This document shows positions 1 through 4,861 of a stretch of DNA of 9,808 nt, piece after piece. Under the pieces are notes generated by a model, which was given only the letters and a program-made list of their open reading frames with translations, was not told where the DNA came from and ran no database searches. Source of the stretch: Merdimonas faecigallinarum. GTDB lineage: Bacteria; Bacillota; Clostridia; Lachnospirales; Lachnospiraceae. The position numbers were made by a program, and so were the translations under genes. The stretch is from positions 1-9,808 of the forward strand of contig DWXJ01000028.1 in the NCBI GenBank assembly GCA_019119285.1. Reading direction: 5' to 3'. Each line of letters opens with the position of its first letter. The first letter of the stretch is position 1.

Positions 1-608
1 GATTCGGCGGCGTTGACCACGTACTCGCAAGCGGCGAGGATATCAACATCATGGTATTCGATACCGAAGTTTACTCCAACACAGGCGGACAGTCCTCCAA
101 GGCTACCAAGACAGGTGCAACCGCACAGTTCGCTGCAAACGGTAAAGAGACCAAGAAGAAAGACCTGGCAGGCATCGCTATGAGCTACGGTTATGTATAT
201 GTAGCACAGATCGCCATGGGTGCTGACTTCAACCAGACCGTAAAAGCCATCGCAGAGGCAGAGGCATATCCGGGACCGTCCCTGATCATCGCATACGCTC
301 CGTGTATCAACCACGGTATCAAGAAAGGTATGAGCAAAGCTCAGACCGAAGAGCAGCTTGCGGTAGAATGCGGTTACTGGAATAACTTCCGCTTCAACCC
401 GGCAGCAGAAGGCGCGAAATTCACGCTGGACAGCAAAGAGCCGAAGGAAGAAGGATATCAGGAATTCCTGAACGGCGAAGTTCGTTACAACGCTCTGAAG
501 AGATCCAATCCGGAAAGAGCAGAAAAACTCTTCGCAAAGAACGAGCAGGAAGCAATGGAAAGATATTCCTATCTGAAGAAACTGGTAACTCTGTACGGAG
601 AAGAATAA
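1..608 (+). CDS. nifJ: Pyruvate:ferredoxin (flavodoxin) oxidoreductase, C-terminal part (5' truncated)
   Basis: This is the 3' end of the gene for the enzyme that oxidatively decarboxylates pyruvate with CoA to acetyl-CoA and CO2, passing electrons to ferredoxin or flavodoxin in the cytosol. The frame is open from base 3, so the real start lies upstream of the window. About 201 residues are visible, out of roughly 1,170-1,180 usual for the single-chain enzyme. The stretch FGGVDHVLASG at the edge and DTEVYSNTGGQ (bases 60-92) are the thiamine-diphosphate-binding region of the C-terminal domain. The Cys of APCINHG (codon 303-305) matches the family's late cysteine ligand of the proximal 4Fe-4S cluster. 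Codons are strongly biased (AAC, TAC, AAG, GGT, CGT), as expected of a very highly expressed gene. Two hairpin repeats follow the stop codon. Identification is secure; only the truncation limits the description. Confidence 0.96.
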   Translation, partial: FGGVDHVLASGEDINIMVFDTEVYSNTGGQSSKATKTGATAQFAANGKETKKKDLAGIAMSYGYVYVAQIAMGADFNQTVKAIAEAEAYPGPSLIIAYAPCINHGIKKGMSKAQTEEQLAVECGYWNNFRFNPAAEGAKFTLDSKEPKEEGYQEFLNGEVRYNALKRSNPERAEKLFAKNEQEAMERYSYLKKLVTLYGEE

Positions 609-616
609 ACGGAAAA

Positions 617-670
617 AATGGAAAAGGGGACGTAGACCTTTGCAAAAGGTCTACGTCCCCTTTTCCATTT
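617..670. repeat. Long hairpin repeat, copy 1 (GACGTAG...TGCA...CTACGTC family)
   Basis: A near-perfect inverted repeat begins 9 nt after the nifJ stop. The left arm (617-639) reads AAATGGAAAAGGGG then ACGTAGACC; the right arm (649-670) reads GGTCTACGT then CCCTTTTCCATTT. The only irregularity is one extra G in the left arm. The tip is TTTGCAAAA around a TGCA palindrome. The stem may extend with CGG (611-613) against CCG (671-673). It could terminate nifJ transcripts, but there is no clean T-run after the stem, so a pure terminator role is doubtful. Copies at 700-752 and 7786-7842 share the GACGTAG/CTACGTC core. Confidence 0.85.
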
Positions 671-699
671 CCGGCAATGTGGGAAGTGATCTGGCGGCT

Positions 700-752
700 A
701 ATGGCAAACGAGACGTAGCCCTTTGCAAAAGGGCTACGTCTCGTTTGCCATT
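700..752. repeat. Long hairpin repeat, copy 2 (same family)
   Basis: This is a perfect 22-bp inverted repeat. The left arm at 700-721 (AATGGCAAACG, AGACGTAGCCC) is matched base for base by the right arm at 731-752. The tip is TTTGCAAAA. It shares the GACGTAG...TTTGCAAAA...CTACGTC core with copy 1, but the outer arm is different (GGCAAACGA instead of GGAAAAGGG) and the inner triplet is CCC/GGG instead of ACC/GGT. Both arms changed together, which argues that the folded form is what is kept. No T-run follows. It lies 14 bp upstream of the -35 box of the next gene. Confidence 0.85.
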
Positions 753-755
753 GCT

Positions 756-780
756 TGCCATATTATTGCCAAATATGGCA
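756..780. promoter_or_regulatory. Inverted repeat over the promoter, candidate operator
   Basis: TGCCATATT (756-764) is matched exactly in inverted orientation by AATATGGCA (772-780), with a 7-nt centre. The centre and right half overlap the proposed -35 box of the HTH-Uma2 gene. Because that protein has an N-terminal helix-turn-helix, autoregulation through this site is a reasonable inference, but nothing in the sequence proves binding. Confidence 0.4.
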
Positions 781-795
781 TAAATATGGTATGCT
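766..795 (+). promoter_or_regulatory. Candidate sigma-A promoter of the HTH-Uma2 gene
   Basis: TTGCCA (766-771) and TATGCT (790-795) are 18 nt apart and match the consensus at 4 of 6 positions each. Transcription would start near 802, about 35 nt before the start codon at 837. The A/T-rich context after the hairpin repeats fits a promoter, but both boxes are imperfect. Confidence 0.45.
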
Positions 796-836
796 ATATA
801 CAGAACAAATGGTGATGAACGGAAAGGAGGCCGGCT

Positions 837-1697
837 ATGACGCTTGAGGAGATGCGGGAGAAAAAAAGGGAGTACGGGCTTACGAATGAGCAGATTTCTG
901 ATTACACAGGGGTTCCGCTTGCAACGGTGCAAAAGATCTTTGCGGGGGTGACGGAGTCGCCCAGATATACTACGCTGCAGGCGTTGGAGACGCTGTTTCG
1001 CCAGCTGGAAGGAGAAGAAAAGACAGACGTGGCGAAGGCAGACCGGATGGCGGAAAGTCTGGCGTATATGGCGGATGATTCGAAGGCCCAGGGGGAATAT
1101 ACGCTGGCAGACTATTATGCTCTGCCGGATGACAGGCGGGTAGAGCTGATCGACGGTGTGATCTATGATATGTCATCGCCGGAGTCTATCCATCAGATCT
1201 TGATCACGTCGATATGGAAGGATCTGTTCAATTATATCAGTGACAGGAAGGGGAACTGCCTGCCTATGATCGCTCCGCTGGATGTGCAGCTTGACCGGGA
1301 TGACCGGACGATGGTGCAGCCGGACGTGCTGGTGGTGTGCGACCGCAGCAAGGTGGTGCGGCGGTGCGTTTACGGGGCGCCGGATTTTGTGGTGGAGATC
1401 CTTTCCCCATCCACATGGGAAAAGGATATGTACGTGAAGCTTGGTAAATATGAGTCGGCCGGAGTCCGGGAATACTGGATCGTTGATCCGAAGAAGAAAC
1501 GGGTGCTGGTTTATGATTTTGAACACACGGATTTTCCGGCGCTGTATACATTTACGGATCAGATACCGGTGGGGATTTTTGACGGAGAGTGCAGGGTGGA
1601 CTTTGCATCGATCTATGAATATGTCCGTTTCCTTTATGAGAGAGAGGACTCTGAAAGAGAGGATGATGAAAGGGAGAAAAGAGAGGGCGAGGATTGA
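837..1697 (+). CDS. Helix-turn-helix protein fused to a Uma2-family (PD-(D/E)XK-like) endonuclease domain
   Basis: A 286-residue soluble protein in two parts. Residues 1-55 resemble a Cro/CI-type helix-turn-helix (GLTNEQISDYTGVPLATVQK, then a recognition-like helix). Residues about 86-262 are a Uma2 (DUF820) domain, a fold related to PD-(D/E)XK restriction nucleases. Its landmarks are RVELIDG (101-107), QPDVLVV (161-167), VEILSPST (186-193), K201/K204 and EYWIVDP (212-218); the Asp163, Glu187 and Lys set is the usual catalytic candidate. The tail (268-286) is almost entirely Glu, Asp, Arg and Lys. The start is ATG 837 with AAAGGAGG at 823-830, 6 nt upstream. glsA follows after 44 nt, so a shared transcript is likely. 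The cellular role of Uma2 proteins is poorly known and no cognate methylase or toxin partner is visible here; nuclease activity is inferred from the fold only. Confidence 0.85.
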   Translation: MTLEEMREKKREYGLTNEQISDYTGVPLATVQKIFAGVTESPRYTTLQALETLFRQLEGEEKTDVAKADRMAESLAYMADDSKAQGEYTLADYYALPDDRRVELIDGVIYDMSSPESIHQILITSIWKDLFNYISDRKGNCLPMIAPLDVQLDRDDRTMVQPDVLVVCDRSKVVRRCVYGAPDFVVEILSPSTWEKDMYVKLGKYESAGVREYWIVDPKKKRVLVYDFEHTDFPALYTFTDQIPVGIFDGECRVDFASIYEYVRFLYEREDSEREDDEREKREGED

Positions 1698-1741
1698 GAA
1701 GCTGCGGGTCCGTATATGATAGAAAGAATGAGGAGTTTGGT

Positions 1742-2665
1742 ATGAAGGTGACAGAGGATTTATTAAAAGATGCGTTGCGATATGGAAAGGCATTTACAAA
1801 ATTTGGGAAAACGGCACAGTATATTCCGGAGCTGCGGGCGGTGAACCAGTATTATCTGGGCGTGTGTACCATCGATCTGGAGGGAAATGTGCTGGAGGCG
1901 GGGGATACCCGCATTCCCTTTACGATACAGAGTATTTCGAAGCTGGCGTCCTTGATCCTGGCGATCCGGGACTGCGGGGCGGACCATCTGTTTCATGAAA
2001 AGGTGGGGGTGGAGCCGACAGGCGATCCCTTTAATTCCATTATTAAACTGGAAACGAAGACAAGGCCCTTCAATCCCTTTATCAATGCGGGGGCGATCGC
2101 GGTGGCCAGCTGTATTAAGGGGGCGGATGCGGACGAGAAGTTTGAACGCTTCCTGACATTTACCAGAAAGCTTTGCGATAACGATGAGATTGCGTTAAAT
2201 CAGGCGGTATATGAGTCGGAACGGGACACCGGAGACCGGAACCGGGCGCTGGCCTATTACCTGAAGGCGTCCGGGATCCTGGAGGGGGATGTGGAAGAGT
2301 GCCTGGACTTTTATTTTCGCATGTGTTCTGTCAATGTGACAGCCCACGATATCGCCTACATGAGCCTGGTGCTGGCGAATCACGGGATCGATCCCAGGGA
2401 CGGGGAAGAATTGATCGAACCCCAGAACGCCAAGGCCATCCGGGCGCTGATGCTGACCTGTGGGATGTATGACGGCTCCGGTGAATTTGCCATGACCGTG
2501 GGATTTCCGGCAAAGAGCGGCGTGGGCGGCGGGATTGCGGCGTCTCTGGTAGACCGGATGGGCATCGGGGTCTTTGGCCCTGCCCTGGATGAAAAAGGAA
2601 ACAGCGCCGGCGGGATCAAAATCCTGGAATATCTTTCCGAGAAGATGGGTGTTTCTCTCTTCTAG
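1742..2665 (+). CDS. glsA: Glutaminase A
   Basis: A serine-dependent glutaminase that hydrolyses L-glutamine to L-glutamate and ammonia in the cytosol; it belongs to the beta-lactamase-like GlsA family. The 307-residue length matches the family (about 300-330). The SxxK catalytic motif is S64-I-S-K67 within FTIQSISKLAS. Other family landmarks are NPFINAGA (111-118), YESE (157-160), Y191, CGMYDGSGEFA (240-250) and GFPAKSGVGGG (254-264). The start is taken as ATG 1742, with TGAGGAG ending 6 nt upstream. A longer reading from TTG 1694 would overlap the preceding gene's stop but adds 16 residues that do not look like the family N-terminus. In bacteria such enzymes serve nitrogen recycling and, in some species, acid resistance through released ammonia; which applies here cannot be seen. 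It is probably expressed with the HTH-Uma2 gene. Confidence 0.95.
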   Translation: MKVTEDLLKDALRYGKAFTKFGKTAQYIPELRAVNQYYLGVCTIDLEGNVLEAGDTRIPFTIQSISKLASLILAIRDCGADHLFHEKVGVEPTGDPFNSIIKLETKTRPFNPFINAGAIAVASCIKGADADEKFERFLTFTRKLCDNDEIALNQAVYESERDTGDRNRALAYYLKASGILEGDVEECLDFYFRMCSVNVTAHDIAYMSLVLANHGIDPRDGEELIEPQNAKAIRALMLTCGMYDGSGEFAMTVGFPAKSGVGGGIAASLVDRMGIGVFGPALDEKGNSAGGIKILEYLSEKMGVSLF

Positions 2666-2672
2666 GCACGCT

Positions 2673-2727
2673 CCCGGACTTTGCCTGGATCTCTCCCGGA
2701 CTTTGTCGGGCTTTTGCCGGCTTTCCC
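2673..2727. repeat. Degenerate 11-nt tandem repeat (CCCGGACTTTG unit)
   Basis: Directly after glsA the sequence falls into five 11-nt units: CCCGGACTTTG (2673), CCTGGATCTCT (2684), CCCGGACTTTG (2695), TCGGGCTTTTG (2706) and CCGGCTTTCCC (2717). Units 1 and 3 are identical and belong to a 13-nt exact repeat (2671-2683, 2693-2705). A further unit with one mismatch lies at 3064-3074, beyond the riboswitch. CCCG (2695-2698) can pair with CGGG (2707-2710) before CTTTT, which could make a weak glsA terminator; no stronger one is visible. Confidence 0.6.
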
Positions 2728-2746
2728 CGGACCGGAGTATTTCTGG

Positions 2747-2775
2747 TTGACATTTCAGGGGATTAATGCAAAAAT
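2747..2775 (+). promoter_or_regulatory. Promoter of the riboswitch-transporter transcript
   Basis: A perfect TTGACA -35 box (2747-2752) is followed after 17 nt by AAAAAT (2770-2775), which has 4 of 6 -10 consensus bases. TG at 2767-2768 gives an extended -10 (TGcAAAAAT). Transcription would begin near 2782, just upstream of the P1 stem of the lysine riboswitch, as expected for an L-box leader. Confidence 0.7.
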
Positions 2776-2794
2776 ATAAGAAATGAATCATGAA

Positions 2795-2965
2795 CCGGAT
2801 AGAGGCGCAGGCTTCATCAGTATTTTTCAGACATAAGCACCGGAATGGCTGTCTGAGGAAGAAAGGGGAGGCTGCCGAAGAGAAAAGGAGGGTTTCCGGC
2901 CCCTTTTCTCTGGGACGTATGCAGAAGATGCTGCGGACTGTCACTTTTTGTGGAGCGCTATCAGG
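2795..2965 (+). promoter_or_regulatory. Lysine riboswitch (L-box) aptamer
   Basis: The leader carries the conserved L-box elements in the right order. GATAGAGGCGC (2798-2808) is followed by CAGTAT (2818-2823), then GAAAGGGGAGGCTGCCGAAG (2861-2880), TGGG (2911-2914), GGACTGTC (2935-2942) and GGAGCGCTATC (2952-2962). P1 closes by GATAG (2798-2802) with CTATC (2958-2962). Helices between the motifs also form: GAGAAAAGG (2880-2888) with CCTTTTCTC (2902-2910), GCAG (2921-2924) with CTGC (2931-2934), and CAC with GTG around TTTTT (2942-2952). This is the known L-lysine-sensing RNA; in other Firmicutes it controls lysine synthesis and transport. A terminator starts 27 nt after the aptamer, so control is probably by premature termination when lysine is abundant. 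The match was made by eye against the known consensus; a covariance-model score was not computed. Confidence 0.93.
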
Positions 2966-2991
2966 GATAAGGATCAGGAGAAATGATAATT

Positions 2992-3035
2992 ATGCCATGA
3001 ATGTGCGCTGTAAGACGCAAGTTCATGGCATTTTT
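2992..3035 (+). terminator. Intrinsic terminator of the lysine riboswitch expression platform
   Basis: ATGCCATGAA (2992-3001) pairs perfectly with TTCATGGCAT (3022-3031). The stem continues inside with TGCG (3004-3007) against CGCA (3016-3019) and is followed by a T-run (3031-3035). It lies between the aptamer and the transporter start codon at 3112, the normal position for an attenuator. A likely competing pairing is AGCGC in the 3' side of P1 (2954-2958) with GCGCT in the terminator (3005-3009). Confidence 0.88.
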
Positions 3036-3111
3036 GATGTGACAAGGCGGTTCCGGCGTCTGGCCGGGACTTTGCCGCAAACGAAAGAATGATAAGAGAG
3101 GAAGAAAGAGT

Positions 3112-4716
3112 ATGAGTGGAAAGAGAAGATTTGTGTGGGGAACCACTGTGTTTCTGCTGATCCTGGCATGCAGCGCCGTGACGGTATTTGCGGCGGATGC
3201 AGAGACGGAGTATGTACCGGGAATGTACGCCACCTTCTGGTCGCTGATCCCGCCGGTGGTGGCCATCGTGCTGGCGCTGATCACAAAAGAGGTCTATAGT
3301 TCCCTGTTTATCGGGATCCTGATCGGCGGTGTATTTTATGCGGGATTCGATTTTGAACGGACAGTGACCCATGTTTTCCAGGACGGGATCGTGGGAGTGC
3401 TTTCAGACAGCTATAATGTGGGGATCCTGGTGTTCCTGGTGATCCTTGGGATTATGGTCTGTATGATGAATAAGGCCGGAGGATCGGCCGCTTTCGGACG
3501 CTGGGCCAGCGAGCATATCAAGAGCCGGGTAGGCGCGCAGCTTGCCACCATCCTGCTTGGAGTGCTGATCTTTATTGACGATTATTTCAACTGTCTGACT
3601 GTGGGAAGCGTGATGCGGCCTGTGACAGACAAACACAACGTATCCAGGGCAAAGCTTGCCTATCTGATCGACGCCACAGCCGCGCCGGTATGTATTATCG
3701 CGCCGATTTCTTCCTGGGCTGCGGCAGTTACGGGATTTGTAGAGGGAGAGGACGGATTTTCCATCTTTATCCGGGCCATTCCTTACAACTATTATGCGCT
3801 TCTGACGATCACCATGATGCTGGCGCTGGTGCTTTTGAAGGTGGATTACGGTCCGATGAAGCTGCACGAAGAAAATGCCAGAAAGGGCGACCTTTATACC
3901 ACGCCGGACAGACCTTATGCGGGAATGGAAGAAGAGATCAATGAATCAAAGGGAAAGGTGATCGACCTGGTATTCCCGATCCTGGTGCTGATCGTCTGCT
4001 GCGTCATCGGTATGATCTATACCGGCGGCTTTTTCTCCGGCGCCGGCATTGTAGAGGCGTTCTCCGGAAGCGATGCTTCGGTGGGACTGATGTTTGGAAG
4101 CTTTTTCGCATTTGTGATCGTGACCGTATTTTACGCACTCCGCAGGGTGTTGAGTTTTGGCGAGACCATGACCTGCGTGCCGGAAGGATTTAAGGCTATG
4201 GTGCCGGCGATCCTGATCCTGACCTTTGCATGGACGCTGAAAGCCATGACAGACAGCCTGGGAGCGGCGGATTATGTAGCCGGAGTTGTGGAGTCCGCGG
4301 CAGGAGGATTCCTGCATCTTCTGCCGGCCATCATCTTCCTGGTAGGCTGCCTTTTAGCCTTTGCTACCGGAACCTCATGGGGAACCTTTGGCATCCTGAT
4401 CCCTATCGTGGTGGCGGTGTTCCAGGGAACCAACGAGACCATGATGATCATCTCCATTTCCGCCTGCATGGCGGGCGCAGTCTGCGGCGATCACTGCTCG
4501 CCCATATCGGATACGACGATCATGTCCTCGGCGGGCGCACAGTGTAATCACGTAAATCATGTGACGACCCAGCTTCCCTATGCGGTGACCTGTGCGGCGG
4601 TATCTTTTGTGACATACATCATCGCCGGATTTATGCAAAATCCATTTATCTGTCTGCCGGTGGGGATCCTTCTGATGGTCGGAACCCTTGCGGCGATCAG
4701 AAAAATCAATGCATAA
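3112..4716 (+). CDS. NhaC-family Na+/H+ antiporter-like transporter, predicted lysine transporter (LysW type)
   Basis: A 534-residue polytopic membrane protein of the NhaC (ion transporter) superfamily. Family motifs are FIDDYFNCLTVGSVMRP (154-170), ATGTSWGTFGILIPI (418-432) and GDHCSPISDTTIMSSAGA (459-476). Long hydrophobic helices run throughout, with a soluble charged loop at about 246-282. Residues 7-28 form a signal-peptide-like helix ending VFA-AD, ahead of the family core. The start is ATG 3112 with GAGAGGA about 9 nt upstream. Family members exchange Na+ and H+, or carry amino and organic acids. The lysine riboswitch in this gene's own leader points to lysine: NhaC-superfamily genes under L-box control have been predicted as lysine transporters (LysW). 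Substrate and direction are therefore inference from regulation, not from the protein. The transcript probably ends at 4755-4785. Confidence 0.9.
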   Translation: MSGKRRFVWGTTVFLLILACSAVTVFAADAETEYVPGMYATFWSLIPPVVAIVLALITKEVYSSLFIGILIGGVFYAGFDFERTVTHVFQDGIVGVLSDSYNVGILVFLVILGIMVCMMNKAGGSAAFGRWASEHIKSRVGAQLATILLGVLIFIDDYFNCLTVGSVMRPVTDKHNVSRAKLAYLIDATAAPVCIIAPISSWAAAVTGFVEGEDGFSIFIRAIPYNYYALLTITMMLALVLLKVDYGPMKLHEENARKGDLYTTPDRPYAGMEEEINESKGKVIDLVFPILVLIVCCVIGMIYTGGFFSGAGIVEAFSGSDASVGLMFGSFFAFVIVTVFYALRRVLSFGETMTCVPEGFKAMVPAILILTFAWTLKAMTDSLGAADYVAGVVESAAGGFLHLLPAIIFLVGCLLAFATGTSWGTFGILIPIVVAVFQGTNETMMIISISACMAGAVCGDHCSPISDTTIMSSAGAQCNHVNHVTTQLPYAVTCAAVSFVTYIIAGFMQNPFICLPVGILLMVGTLAAIRKINA

Positions 4717-4754
4717 CCACCGGACAGACTGCAGAAAATAAAGAAAATGAGACA

Positions 4755-4785
4755 GGACGGCATGGATACACTGTGCCGTTCTTTT
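4755..4785 (+). terminator. Probable terminator after the NhaC-family gene
   Basis: GGACGGCA (4755-4762) pairs with TGCCGTTC (4774-4781), 7 of 8 positions matched, and is followed by TTTTCTTT. Outer A-rich (4729-4747) and T-rich (4779-4793) segments, including CTGCA/TGCAG ends, can lengthen the stem imperfectly. It lies 38 nt after the stop codon and before the next promoter. Confidence 0.65.
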
Positions 4786-4799
4786 CTTTGCAGTGGTGA

Positions 4800-4828
4800 T
4801 TGCAGCAGCAGCCAAAAAGCGTTATAAT
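4800..4828 (+). promoter_or_regulatory. Promoter of the M16C peptidase gene
   Basis: A perfect TATAAT (4823-4828) lies 17 nt after TTGCAG (4800-4805). Transcription would start near 4835, only about 27 nt before the start codon at 4862, giving a short leader that carries the ribosome binding site. Confidence 0.7.
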
Positions 4829-4861
4829 ATGTGGAAATGAAAGGAGTCAGAGGACAGACAT

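Noticed and set aside
617..752. The repeated hairpins as a CRISPR array
   Set aside because: There are only two units, each an extended palindrome with different outer arms, no uniform spacer pattern and no cas gene nearby.
1694..1741. A longer glsA starting at TTG 1694, overlapping the preceding stop
   Set aside because: ATG 1742 has a good ribosome binding site and gives the normal family length; the extra 16 residues are not family-like.
1173..1793. A 206-codon antisense open frame across the Uma2 gene
   Set aside because: The + strand Uma2 motifs are intact and continuous; the antisense product has no recognisable domain.
2195..2944. A 249-codon antisense open frame across glsA and the riboswitch leader
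   Set aside because: It spans a clear glutaminase gene and a structured RNA on the other strand; it is a composition artefact.
2790..3092. A 100-codon + strand open frame between glsA and the NhaC-family gene
   Set aside because: It runs straight through the lysine riboswitch and its terminator, lacks a ribosome binding site and has no recognisable protein features; the RNA structure explains the sequence.
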